DNA of 61,976 nt, from NCBI GenBank assembly GCA_902799555.1, contig CADCBB010000008.1, forward strand, positions 1-61,976, given 5' to 3'. This stretch comes from an uncultured Bacteroidales bacterium (GTDB lineage: Bacteria; Bacteroidota; Bacteroidia; Bacteroidales; Paludibacteraceae). The position numbers were made by a program, and so were the translations under genes. Positions 28,301-36,224 of the stretch are shown here, in pieces (position 1 is the first letter of the stretch; every line of letters starts with the position of its first letter). The notes under the pieces were generated by a model. The model had not been told where the DNA came from and did not search any database. It saw nothing but the letters and a program-made list of their open reading frames with translations.

Positions 28301-29386
28301 AATACTCCCTCGGTGGTAGGAGAAACGGAAGGATACAAGGTGATGTACTTGAAAGTGGATGCCGATATGATGCGCCGTCTGAAAGAGACAGGTATGATAC
28401 TATGCGGCAAGGGAACGCTGATCAAGGTCGTTGAAGGCGTTCCGGATACAGTGGTGGTTAACCCGGGAGTGGAAAAGGAAGTGCCTACGGTGGTGAACAA
28501 TATCGTCATCTATCAAGGCGGACAAGTAACCAATGAGGAGGATATTATGGTGTTAGGTTCCATCACCTATATCCGTCCGGCGAAAGATGATGGTGAAAGC
28601 GGCAAATTGTACAATAAGCTGGATCAATGGTACACTTTTGCCTTGCCGTTTACCGTTAGCGATGTAGAGGTATATGACGTGGCCGATGAGAGGTGGTATG
28701 ACATCAACGCCGTCTATTACTCAAGCGACGAGACGAACCAGACTACCATTAACCCCGATGGCGCAGGACATTATTACCTGCAGTACCTCAAGGCGGAAAA
28801 CGAGACCGCAATAGGAAAAGCCTTCGCCGCCCGATGGCAGTATATCACCCCGGGACATAGTCTCGCTTGTGTTAGCCAGTGGGTGGAGAATGACGGTACC
28901 CGCTACGGTTATCCGAAAAAAGATGAGGCATATATTATCCTCTTTGATAGCGATCAGCCGATAGGTGATTATTTCCAGACGAATACGCAAATCCGCTTCG
29001 TCGGTGTCGGACCGCAAACAATCGATGGTGTAGCCAAGAAATGGAAAGTAGAAGCAGATGGTGAGCAGTATTGGATGTATGCCAATAATACGCTGCATAG
29101 TTTTACCTTGACCGATGCCTATATTCTCAATGAGGCAGGTACCTATTTCGAACTGCAGTCCGAGCCTACTATCCGACCCTTTGAATGTTATGTACAGGCA
29201 ACAGAGTCGCTCAAGGCTAAATATGCCGCAATCCCCATGCGTGGATTCCGTATAGATAATACCACTACCGGCGCAGAGAGTATTCAAGGCTCAGCTATCC
29301 GCGCAGAGAAAATACTGCGCAATGGTCAACTCATCATTATCCGCAATGGTGTGGAATATGACGCTACAGGAGTTGTGAATCGTTAA
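22376..29386 (+). CDS. Giant multi-module secreted surface protein
   Basis: 2336 residues with a signal peptide cleaved about residue 22 (SNVWA). The order is an N-terminal region of unknown beta-rich modules (~23-640), two Listeria-Bacteroides (Flg_new) repeats (~645-790, YDANGGSGTT and NTNGGTI), then InlB-type divergent repeats alternating with two Cys-bounded ~160-190-residue modules that look like CBM6/35-type jelly rolls (one with LAEGDYIIGLYSNGDY, one with LPAGKLIIGVYAGYD). A C-terminal half without repeats includes a YTFALPFTV module. The tail reads LIIIRNGVEYDATGVVNR. There are no enzyme motifs. It shares promoter and module types with the 18757 gene. The 5' two thirds are visibly more AT-rich than the 3' third. 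Likely a glycan- or host-binding stalk protein. Confidence 0.85.
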   Translation: MKKHLFLIILTLAVLSVSNVWAGEQYIFPVTSASTVSGGTLNQDATTGQWYATLTNADDYVDIPFTWDQSGTECLIKIGYTTAVSGGQVRLWFYRGGSDCGSFGEHGIEIASVITEKDCGAQLTTSKIDGCKPYVLRIKPAASKTMNVYYLKVETNNGAVQSTANITTSELNFVATTTTGDQIITNSDFLYSHKKEDRVKTQNKEGYDRTTFTNGYVTAASRKLYTFETGTYKFTLQVFTEESNTYNKPYVFVNNVVAGGGTYYFNKDDASAGGKYRDWEIEIDVTAGTYPIAFYFPSVNEKLFYRLASVEKKAVSCPGYTFHYGTNEQSDWTIACFENGAETDERVIENFTIPTVPDFYVGWQGNPLANNMTVRQAWNTDVEDSGNGVMNGAMVLLPVRGTSKVGWAQGAVGTLRCWYGSTSKNQYVGFQPNGYAIMYGGNNYAFEETGTANKLETDVVTLPAVSTTYQMGIATADSYVTCAHSNAAEAISNMGVTVKDGGKKKILFNPAIGDGDGYVTDDAKIAVYDVTNSTWDTDFMSDADGDGIYEGHVADNCETIIIARFNKTKTSTGNWSDKYNQTNDYSISGDLQKIYKIDSWCSGDNCKETISSTTTSAHPATGQKGKFRMWDNSADQNWYVHWIPYYVLSYDANGGSGTTAATERNSESSTLTVSVASNGFTAPTGHEFAGWNTLAEGGGDSYAAGASYTLTANGTLYAQWSPLSYTVTLNTNGGTINAGDVTSYTYGTCATLPTDVTKTGYDFGGWYDNSELTGDRVYSIANNVTGNKEYWAKWTAKVYTITNGNPSNGTITVNSTAIEGETVSILATPSSGYAFNEWSIYKTDDASTTISPASVAAATSFTMPAYGVTVTATFVETTCTNTYTIDCGSTADYVVPTSGTRVPSTQSNEAGIYTDHYTGYHGEGYYDFKGADYSEIYYAVHLPAAQYTFEVYTATNKDGQYINVYRRTDGESGDISYGGYYYTKMISQPNSYNNNKAFGVGRTISEQNLAEGDYIIGLYSNGDYAAYDQVVITANSDVFCRASTYDVTITGSPAAGQASATGAGSYEEGETVTINATPNRGYSFNTWSADPSVSFSSSASTASNSFSMPASDVALTASYNTLTSRTVTVNDDGNGSGSADLNPAYVGETVTLTATPNTGYRFVNWMTSDGVSFASSTSASTTFTMLDKNVTVQANFAEVNCVSSRTYQVEDIMITTADAVIHSADDDQADPTYVEVVNSTNNSNSNFHWSDYNGSADGGQYVVNLKSAGSNSNHNTVYMEVVIPAESSYDIQIRAGKGRGKNIWLNVFSTTSTGYKTVTYGGTTYYMVADGGKSVNSSNDSYAWQTTTWENISLPAGKLIIGVYAGYDNATLDWIKITRRDGIGSFCKHTITVNNTSGASSSAIADKSKALSGETVTVTAYDASDGYRFTGWTVTSGSATFADASALSTTFVMPDADVTVQANYASSGYVVNYDVVGNGTISSVVDGSSNPVSSGGRVADGTLLTFTAAPAEGYAVLGWYTWLNSTETLQGNTQNNNTFTYTVTQDITIRVKFDTPYTLTLTSSPAAASATVSGGGSYVKTTVVSVSTSTENGDYTFVHWMDGESEVSTNATFNYVMPEATKTLNAVYRQSRISRLSWSGNEDLGSGIEVASSCFSGGCFDTQVTFTFLGSGTVNYYYNTDRKTPLGTITSGTAITLDDNLRTHGIYIKCTSGSATLTGVEKTTVGSVYTIWSGSVNVSADYTGIDENGDEVTLEANDGNDWWLQQVVLGPEHFQTAAVGDTLRVTYIDKANEYAKGAIQTATKYNAIPGNIYKESDGSQVTTNTHDFDLPNSGYYHIITAGSLDSLQHKGIVVKGKGHTITRISLHATCSNLSLRTTAPDITTRSGEDIMATSIDFGDGFNLGNWEQKLELDESCFTNVTVGSIINLYMSVDGDATLSFRCNVPSIIADDKRGGVGCPSYGDISFDRTIDDLYGNTPSVVGETEGYKVMYLKVDADMMRRLKETGMILCGKGTLIKVVEGVPDTVVVNPGVEKEVPTVVNNIVIYQGGQVTNEEDIMVLGSITYIRPAKDDGESGKLYNKLDQWYTFALPFTVSDVEVYDVADERWYDINAVYYSSDETNQTTINPDGAGHYYLQYLKAENETAIGKAFAARWQYITPGHSLACVSQWVENDGTRYGYPKKDEAYIILFDSDQPIGDYFQTNTQIRFVGVGPQTIDGVAKKWKVEADGEQYWMYANNTLHSFTLTDAYILNEAGTYFELQSEPTIRPFECYVQATESLKAKYAAIPMRGFRIDNTTTGAESIQGSAIRAEKILRNGQLIIIRNGVEYDATGVVNR

Positions 29387-29407
29387 ACATGTTAAATAAG
29401 TGCAACA

Positions 29408-29863
29408 ATGGATAAGCAATTAACTACATCAATCTTGTTGGCTGTCCTCTTGTTCGGATACGCTGTATCGCTGTCCGCTCAGAACTACGGCAAGCCCTAC
29501 CAACCCTTCCGTCCCTATAAGAGGGGGATGGCGGAAATGGAGCTCGCTACGATGCCTAGGGCTCAGATATCCGGTAATATAGGCGCTACCTCCGCTTATA
29601 TGCTGACCACCTCTCTGCCGCAGGGGGATATATACGAACCCTTTACTGCCTCAACTCCTTCAGGCGCCACTCCTCGTCGTTCCTCGGGCCCGGGTGGCGG
29701 TGGTAAGGACAAAACGGATAATGAGAACCCCGGATTGCAACCTATCGGCGATGGGATAGGCTTCCTCTTGATAATGGGATTGCTATATATGATGCTTAAA
29801 TATGTTTTAAAACATGTTAAAAATAGCACTTTTTTAACAAAGTGCCATCAAATGATAGAATAG
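29408..29863 (+). CDS. Small secreted or membrane protein with C-terminal PIGDG-transmembrane segment
   Basis: 151 residues. It has a signal peptide (cleavage about residue 24, SLSA), a Pro/Gly/Ser-rich middle (GATPRRSSGPGGGGKDK), then LQPIGDGIG followed by a hydrophobic helix (~118-133) and a basic end KYVLKHVKN. The motif-helix-basic order resembles sorting signals. It is 21 bases after the giant protein gene and cotranscribed with it. Its last codons overlap the operator-like sites of the next promoter. Function is unknown. Confidence 0.65.
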   Translation: MDKQLTTSILLAVLLFGYAVSLSAQNYGKPYQPFRPYKRGMAEMELATMPRAQISGNIGATSAYMLTTSLPQGDIYEPFTASTPSGATPRRSSGPGGGGKDKTDNENPGLQPIGDGIGFLLIMGLLYMMLKYVLKHVKNSTFLTKCHQMIE

Positions 29864-29897
29864 TGCCAAAAGAAACAAAAAAAAAGCGGTACCTTTG
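29841..29897 (+). promoter_or_regulatory. Activator-type promoter upstream of the mannan locus
   Basis: TACCTTTG (29890-29897) is the -7 box. AGTGCCA occurs at 29862-29868, ending 21 bp before it, and again at 29841-29847, exactly 21 bp earlier. An inverted copy, TAGCACTTTT, starts at 29824. No TTTG -33 box is present. The same motif is found at the two other promoters below the AraC gene. Confidence 0.7.
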
Positions 29898-29947
29898 CAC
29901 CGTCAAAACAAACCCATATTGTATTATTAATTAAATTTAAAATCATC

Positions 29948-31279
29948 ATGAAAAAATTATTCTCTTTTGCTCTCGCAGCTTTTGCTGCCGTTAGCATGAA
30001 TGCAGCCCAATTAGATCTGGGTATTGGTGAACTGACCGACGCAGGTTGGGGTGATTGTACTTACAACGCAGCGACCCACACGCTGACTTTCCCCTCCGCA
30101 TGGGGTTGCGGCATGGGATGGTGGTTAGAGGCTGCTGACTGGTCCGCTTATGACCGCGTAGTAGTTGAGTTCGAGGCTGCTCCGGCTCAGATCGCGCTGA
30201 ATGTAGAGTACCTGACTACAGGTACCGACGGTCAGACCTATGTGCAGCATATCGTAGGTGCCGGCTCCAAGAGCGCAGAGATCACGCTTGATCCCGCTCG
30301 TAAGAATGGCGTACAGAAGGTTTATCTGCAAGCCGGTGCTCCGTGCTCGCTCGTGCTCAAGGCTGCTTATGCCATCAGCGGAGAGGCTGTAGATCCGCTG
30401 GATGGTCTGACAGGCGAGGATGTAGGTGAGATGACCGAGCCGGGCAAGACCTGCTATCTGCCGTTAGCCGTTATCCGCGAATATGCGTATTTCGAGATCC
30501 TCGTGGAGAACAAGAACGACCAGGCACAAAGCGGTTGGGGTATCGGTAAAATCGTTGCCGTTAGCGATTGGGATACACCTGCTTTCGAACTGTCATGCAA
30601 CAATCCCGGAGCGGGCAATGTAAACCGCTTCGTCATCGAGCAGGCAGACATGCTGGAATATGCTAAGAAGAACGGTGTATATCATACCGATGAATACGGT
30701 CAGCAAGGTGTACATATCAATGTATATGACGACAAAGCGACTCTCGTTTCTGTGAAGGGATATGGCGAAGGCGGAACCGGCGGTGGTTCTTCTACGGCTA
30801 CCAAAACCGACCTCGGTACGCCGAACGAGTACGGCTGCGTGGAACTCTTGCTCGATATGATCAATAGTTATGACGAATTCGAAATAGTAGTCAACGTAAC
30901 GAATGCAGCAGTAGGCGCAAACTGGGGTATCGGTAAGATTGTGCCGATCAATAATTGGAACGGTCCGTTCTTCGAGTACAAGACCGTTAAGGCCGGTGCC
31001 GGCGAGCAAACAATCGTCATCACGAAGGCAGATATGCTCGAGTATGCGAAAGTTAACGGCGCATACTACACCGACGAGTATGAGCGTCAAGGTGTAACCA
31101 TCAATGCATACGATGACAAGGCTGCTTTGGTTAAAGTGGTCGGCGTCAGCATGAGCGGCAGTAGCGCAATCGTCAATACGACTTCCGCTGTCAAGGCAAC
31201 GAAAGTTATTGAAAACGGACGCGTTTATATCATCCGCGGTAACCAACGTTACACCATCACCGGTGCTATCGCTGAGTAA
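29948..31279 (+). CDS. Secreted protein with two tandem binding-like modules
   Basis: 443 residues with a signal peptide cleaved about residue 20 (SMNA). The N-terminal module (~21-140) is related to that of the 18757 protein. Two ~110-residue repeats follow (~160-275 and ~290-400). Each reads FEI(L/V)V..., GWGIGKIV or NWGIGKIV, W..P.FE, a DMLEYAK helix and Y(H/Y)TDEY..QGV. The tail is VYIIRGNQRYTITGAIAE. There is no lipobox and no catalytic motif. It is the first gene after the AGTGCCA promoter and precedes susC, so a mannan-binding surface role is inferred. Confidence 0.8.
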   Translation: MKKLFSFALAAFAAVSMNAAQLDLGIGELTDAGWGDCTYNAATHTLTFPSAWGCGMGWWLEAADWSAYDRVVVEFEAAPAQIALNVEYLTTGTDGQTYVQHIVGAGSKSAEITLDPARKNGVQKVYLQAGAPCSLVLKAAYAISGEAVDPLDGLTGEDVGEMTEPGKTCYLPLAVIREYAYFEILVENKNDQAQSGWGIGKIVAVSDWDTPAFELSCNNPGAGNVNRFVIEQADMLEYAKKNGVYHTDEYGQQGVHINVYDDKATLVSVKGYGEGGTGGGSSTATKTDLGTPNEYGCVELLLDMINSYDEFEIVVNVTNAAVGANWGIGKIVPINNWNGPFFEYKTVKAGAGEQTIVITKADMLEYAKVNGAYYTDEYERQGVTINAYDDKAALVKVVGVSMSGSSAIVNTTSAVKATKVIENGRVYIIRGNQRYTITGAIAE

Positions 31280-31297
31280 TCTCTACATGCATTTCCA

Positions 31298-31334
31298 TTA
31301 GCGGCGGTTATCTCGCCGCCGCTAATCTTTTTTT
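31298..31334 (+). terminator. Strong intrinsic terminator between the first gene and susC
   Basis: TTAGCGGCGG (31298-31307) pairs perfectly with CCGCCGCTAA (31316-31325), followed by TCTTTTTTTTC. No TAnnTTTG promoter was found between it and susC at 31361, so it may act as a partial terminator that sets the ratio between the first gene and the rest of the locus. Confidence 0.9.
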
Positions 31335-31360
31335 CTTGATTAGCCTAATCTCTACTACAA

Positions 31361-34300
31361 ATGATGAAAAGATTAATCATTTTATTTCAGTTATGTATCT
31401 TCTCCCTGCTGGCTGTAGGTCAGACTATGGAGGTACATGGTCGTGTGCTGGATGGCGCGCAAAAAGGCGAACCGATGATTGGAGCCACCGTCATGGTCAA
31501 AGGTACAAATCAAGGGACCGTGACGGATATTGATGGTCTGTTTGTGTTACAGGTTCCTAAGAATGCGGTTCTCGTGATCTCCTCCGTAGGATATAAAACG
31601 CAGGAAGTCAAGGTGAACAAGGATCAGTTGACGCTGACGATGGAGGAAGACGCACAAGTGTTGGACGAATTTGTAGTAGTGGGCTATGGTTCGATGCGTA
31701 AAGTGGATCTGACCGGATCGGTCGGCTCGATCACCGGCGACAAACTCAAAGAATCCATAGTAACGAACGCGGATCAGATGCTGCAAGGACGTGTCTCCGG
31801 TGTTCAGGTTACCCAGAATACCGGAGCTCCCGGCGGCGCTACCAGTATCCGCGTTCGCGGCGCAAGCTCCATCACCGGAGATAACGAACCCCTCTATATC
31901 ATCGATGGTGTCCCGATGTCCGGATCCGGGGCGGATATAGGTGGATTTGATTGGGCAGGAGGGTCCAACGGTCAAACCAAAGTAAACCCCTTAGCTACCA
32001 TCTCTCCGCAGGATATCGTCTCGATGGATGTCCTCAAAGATGCCTCTGCATGCGCTATCTATGGTGCTGCCGGCGCTAATGGCGTCGTCATCATCACTAC
32101 CCGGCGTGGAGAGGCGGGGAAGATGCATGTCAATTATGACGGATATGTCGGATTGCAGACTTTTGTGCGCAAAATCAGCATGATGAACCTGCACGACTAT
32201 GCCGTTTATCAGAAAGATCTGTATAACCAAGGCTTCAGTACCTATCTCAACCCCGTTTATCAGGATCCTTCTCTGTTAGGACGCGGTACGGATTGGCAGG
32301 ATGCGGTCGTACGGGATGCCTTGATGCATTCTCATCAGATCTCGCTCACCGGCGGTAACGCCAAAACCCAATTCTCTATCTCCGGAGGATATATGAATCA
32401 GGAGGGTACCGTGATTGGCTCTAATTTCGAGCGTTTCTCGGCGCGTGCCAACGTCGATCATGAGTTTGCCAAATGGTTCAAGTTAGGCGGTTCGCTCTCT
32501 TACGCACGCACCAATGAGAAGATTATCAATAATGATGGCGAATCCGGTATCTTAATGTCCGCCATCACGATGCAACCCGATATCCCCGTCAAGGATAAAT
32601 TTGGCAATTGGTCAGGACCCTCTAACTTGAGCGCCTCCGCCAACTATAACCCCGTAGCCATGGCGCAGTTGTTCAATAACCGCCTCCAACGCGACCGTAT
32701 CATGGGTAGTTTCTACGGACAATTCAATTTTACGGGCTATCTCAATCTCCGAACGGAGTATAGTTTTGATAGCAACACTTCGCTCAACAAGGGATTTATG
32801 CCGACCTACCAATTCGGCGTACGAATTAATAATATCAATAAGATCTATCAACGCGAGGAGCATTCCTTCTATTGGATATGGAAGAATTACCTGAATTATA
32901 ACCAGACGATAGGTAAACATACCATCGGCGCTATGTTAGGTATGGAGATGTCCCGCTCCGCATGGGAGGGTACCGCCTTGCAGAAAAATAATCTCACCAA
33001 CAATGATATCCAGGTCATGGGCGAGGATGGTACCTATGTCACCAACTCGGGATGGAAGGACGCCAGCACCACCATGTCCGTTTTCGCTCGCGCAAACTAT
33101 AACTATGATAACCGCTATCTGATCACCGCTACTATTCGTGGCGATGCGTCCTCTAAGTTCGGTCCCGCGCATCGATGGGGCGCGTTCCCTTCGGTCGCCT
33201 TGGCATGGCGTATCAGCAATGAGGCTTGGATGAGGGATGTCAAGCAGATTAGCAATCTCAAACTGCGCGTAGGATACGGTCAGGTCGGAAACTCCAATAT
33301 CGGTACCTATCTCTTCGCGGCGAAGATGCGCGCGTATGCTTCTTTATTCGGTACCAGTTTCCGAATGGCTACGAATGCGAACCCTGACCTTAAATGGGAA
33401 GCATCCGAGCAATGGAACATAGGTGTCGATTTCGGTATGTTTAACAGCCGAATCGATCTCTCAGTCGATCTCTATCAGAAACAAACCAAAGACCTTCTTT
33501 TGCAACCCTCTGTACCCGCTATCATCGGCGGTAACGGATGGGATGATATAGCTACTCCGATGACCAATATCGGACGAGTACGAAACAGAGGTATCGATAT
33601 ATCACTCAATACAGCCCCTGTACAAACACGCGATTTTCAATGGAATAGCAACCTCGTTATCTCCGTAAACCGCAATATGGTACTCGCTATGGATGCCAAT
33701 AATACGCCTATCTACGGGAATATTGACTGGTATTCGGAGTTCCAAACAGCTACCGCCATAATGGTCGGACAACCCATGGGCGTGTTTTACGGATTCCAGA
33801 CTGACGGACTCTTTGAGAACAAAGAGGATATCGAGCATTGGGCGGTTCAGGTGGATGACGGAACAGGGCATAATAAGATTGACCGAAACACCGGCGTCTG
33901 GGTAGGAGATATCCGTTTCAAAGACCTCGACGGAGACGGATTTATCACCGATAAGGACCAAACCGTCATCGGTAATCCTAACCCCGATTTTACATTTGGA
34001 TTTACGAATAATTTCAGTTATAAGAATTGGACCTTGGGCATCGTCCTTAATGGTTCCGTAGGAGGACAGATCCTCAACTACACGCGCGTCAAGACCGAAG
34101 GTATGACCTCGATATGGGATAACCAATCGACACGTGTCAATGATCGCGTGCAGTTCGGCTACTACGATGGAGACGATACCAATAAAGATATTTCCAATCT
34201 CTATATCCTCAATAATATATCGACGACCTTGCCTCGATGGAATACGACCGATGTCAACCGTAATAACCGTATGTCGGACAGATGGCTCGAGAGCGCATCG

Positions 34301-34540
34301 TTTATGCGTATCAGTAATATCTCCCTCGGTTATACCTTCCCGGATAGGTGGATGAAAAAGATTCATGTCGCTAAACTGAAACTGTATGCCAATATCCAAA
34401 ACGTATGGATATTTACCGCCTATAGCGGTTACGATCCTGAGATTGGAGCGTATAATCAGCAAGCCGGCAAACTCAATATCGATACCGGCCGCTATCCCTC
34501 ACCAAGGGTATATACGTTTGGTCTCAATCTATCCTTATAA
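31361..34540 (+). CDS. SusC-like TonB-dependent outer-membrane transporter
   Basis: 1059 residues. A signal peptide (~1-21, LLAVGQ) is followed by a carboxypeptidase-regulatory-like domain (~22-105, GRVLDGAQKGEPMIGATV and GTVTDIDGLF), a plug (~120-240, SIRVRGASSITGDNEPLYIIDGVP) and a 22-strand barrel to the C-terminal strand FGLNLSL. It imports oligosaccharides, here probably mannan fragments, with the SusD-like lid encoded 27 bases downstream. There is no STN domain, so it does not signal through a FecR-type anti-sigma factor. It is the first core gene of the mannan locus. Confidence 0.95.
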   Translation: MMKRLIILFQLCIFSLLAVGQTMEVHGRVLDGAQKGEPMIGATVMVKGTNQGTVTDIDGLFVLQVPKNAVLVISSVGYKTQEVKVNKDQLTLTMEEDAQVLDEFVVVGYGSMRKVDLTGSVGSITGDKLKESIVTNADQMLQGRVSGVQVTQNTGAPGGATSIRVRGASSITGDNEPLYIIDGVPMSGSGADIGGFDWAGGSNGQTKVNPLATISPQDIVSMDVLKDASACAIYGAAGANGVVIITTRRGEAGKMHVNYDGYVGLQTFVRKISMMNLHDYAVYQKDLYNQGFSTYLNPVYQDPSLLGRGTDWQDAVVRDALMHSHQISLTGGNAKTQFSISGGYMNQEGTVIGSNFERFSARANVDHEFAKWFKLGGSLSYARTNEKIINNDGESGILMSAITMQPDIPVKDKFGNWSGPSNLSASANYNPVAMAQLFNNRLQRDRIMGSFYGQFNFTGYLNLRTEYSFDSNTSLNKGFMPTYQFGVRINNINKIYQREEHSFYWIWKNYLNYNQTIGKHTIGAMLGMEMSRSAWEGTALQKNNLTNNDIQVMGEDGTYVTNSGWKDASTTMSVFARANYNYDNRYLITATIRGDASSKFGPAHRWGAFPSVALAWRISNEAWMRDVKQISNLKLRVGYGQVGNSNIGTYLFAAKMRAYASLFGTSFRMATNANPDLKWEASEQWNIGVDFGMFNSRIDLSVDLYQKQTKDLLLQPSVPAIIGGNGWDDIATPMTNIGRVRNRGIDISLNTAPVQTRDFQWNSNLVISVNRNMVLAMDANNTPIYGNIDWYSEFQTATAIMVGQPMGVFYGFQTDGLFENKEDIEHWAVQVDDGTGHNKIDRNTGVWVGDIRFKDLDGDGFITDKDQTVIGNPNPDFTFGFTNNFSYKNWTLGIVLNGSVGGQILNYTRVKTEGMTSIWDNQSTRVNDRVQFGYYDGDDTNKDISNLYILNNISTTLPRWNTTDVNRNNRMSDRWLESASFMRISNISLGYTFPDRWMKKIHVAKLKLYANIQNVWIFTAYSGYDPEIGAYNQQAGKLNIDTGRYPSPRVYTFGLNLSL

Positions 34541-34567
34541 ATCAACGAATATACAATCTTAGAAACA

Positions 34568-36214
34568 ATGAACCATATGAAACGCAGTAACCGTATCATT
34601 CATCTTGTTGTCGTCGCGATCGCCATGGTCATGAGCGCTTGCTCGGATTTCTTGACGGTAGAGCCCGAGGATAGTATCGCTATGGGGGAGTTCTATAAGA
34701 CCGAAGCCAATATCCGCCAAAATACCGCTACCCTCTATACCATGAAATCCTGGCAAGCTTTTTCCCACCAATTCATGTGGATGGCAGGAGACGAGTTGTC
34801 CGGGGACTTGTACTATACCTATGATCAGGAGGGACAGTTTTATTATATGTCCTTTGGTGCCAATAACTCCTTCTTGACTCAGGGCTGGCAGGGCTTATAC
34901 CGAATCATCAGTTTTGCCAACAATATCATCAATACCATGCCCGACTTAGCGCGTGCCAACGGTATAAGCGAAGAGGCTATCAACCGAGGACTCGCAGAAG
35001 CAAGAGGCATTCGTGGTACCGCCTATTGGATCTTAACGGAGTATTGGGGCGATGTGACTATCGTCGAGAATAATGTGGCGATGCAATCCTCTATCTTGCG
35101 CCGCAATACCCAGGAGTCCGTCTATCGCTTTATCGTCGATGATCTGACCTTTGCTATGAAGCATCTGCCAAAGGCGGATCAGCAACCCGGTCGATTGACC
35201 TATTGGAGCGTAGAGGGTATGTTGGCTAAAGTGTATCTCTCTATGGCTTCCCATCTGGATAATGCCCAATCAGATAGCTATTTCGCCAAAGCAAAGTCTC
35301 TGGCGGCTGATGTGATCAATAATAGCGGTTTGTCCCTCTGGCCTAACTATGCTACTTTGTTCGATATAGAAGCCAATAACAATCCCGAGTCGCTCATCGC
35401 TATCCAATGTATCGTCGGAGGGTATGGGTACGGCAACGCGCATAATTGTAACTGGAGCCGTACGTCATGCGCCGATCAGGCATGGGGAGACGGCAAAGGT
35501 CCTACCGTCAACCTGCAAAAACAATATGACCCTGCAGACTTGCGGCGTCAATGGGTGTATATGAGCGATGGGGACTTCTATCCTAATATCAACAAAGCGG
35601 ACGGTGGCTATACCTATCATATCGCTGTGGTCGATGAGCAAGGCAATGATCTGGAGTCGGCGAATGAGATGCTGTCGCATTGCAAGAAGTATTGTATCGG
35701 TCGAGCTGCAGACTGCAATGGAGGAGTAGGCGATGCACAAGATGCTGCCAATAATATCTATCTTCTTCGCCTCGCGGATGTGTATATGGTGTACGTGGAG
35801 GCTTGTATAGGGAGAGGAGAGGCTACTTCCGATGCCTTGGCGCTCGATGTCTATGCACGCATTCGTGCGCGTGCCGGTCTTACCGCCGATGAGGATGGCG
35901 CTATCACCTACGACGAACTGATACATGAGCGCCGGTGCGAGTTCGCTTTTGAAGGGATTAATTTCTTTGATATCAAACGCATGTTCTATCGTAATCAGGA
36001 GAAAGCCCTGGCATACCTCAACGGCATGAACCGTGAGCAGGGATATTATAACTCTGACCCCTCCAAAAAGACTGTTAGAGAGGGATATACGCTCGATCTC
36101 ACAAGAGCGCTCATCACCGTCAGCGCCTCGCAGATGTATCTTCCTATTCCCGGCTCTGAGTTAACCGCCATGCCCTCCCTGGCGGAACCGGCTGTAGATT
36201 ATTATGCTAAATAA
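34568..36214 (+). CDS. SusD-like glycan-binding lipoprotein
   Basis: 548 residues (ATG 34577 is also possible). The lipobox VMSAC gives Cys25, followed by SDF, the usual start of SusD lipoproteins and fit for surface export. SusD/RagB features include the helical TPR-like region (AEARGIRGTAYWILTEYWGD) and the C-terminal region YDELIHERRCEFAFEG..FFDIKR. It forms the lid of the SusC pore and binds glycan at the cell surface. Confidence 0.95.
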   Translation: MNHMKRSNRIIHLVVVAIAMVMSACSDFLTVEPEDSIAMGEFYKTEANIRQNTATLYTMKSWQAFSHQFMWMAGDELSGDLYYTYDQEGQFYYMSFGANNSFLTQGWQGLYRIISFANNIINTMPDLARANGISEEAINRGLAEARGIRGTAYWILTEYWGDVTIVENNVAMQSSILRRNTQESVYRFIVDDLTFAMKHLPKADQQPGRLTYWSVEGMLAKVYLSMASHLDNAQSDSYFAKAKSLAADVINNSGLSLWPNYATLFDIEANNNPESLIAIQCIVGGYGYGNAHNCNWSRTSCADQAWGDGKGPTVNLQKQYDPADLRRQWVYMSDGDFYPNINKADGGYTYHIAVVDEQGNDLESANEMLSHCKKYCIGRAADCNGGVGDAQDAANNIYLLRLADVYMVYVEACIGRGEATSDALALDVYARIRARAGLTADEDGAITYDELIHERRCEFAFEGINFFDIKRMFYRNQEKALAYLNGMNREQGYYNSDPSKKTVREGYTLDLTRALITVSASQMYLPIPGSELTAMPSLAEPAVDYYAK

Positions 36215-36224
36215 CTTGATCAAT

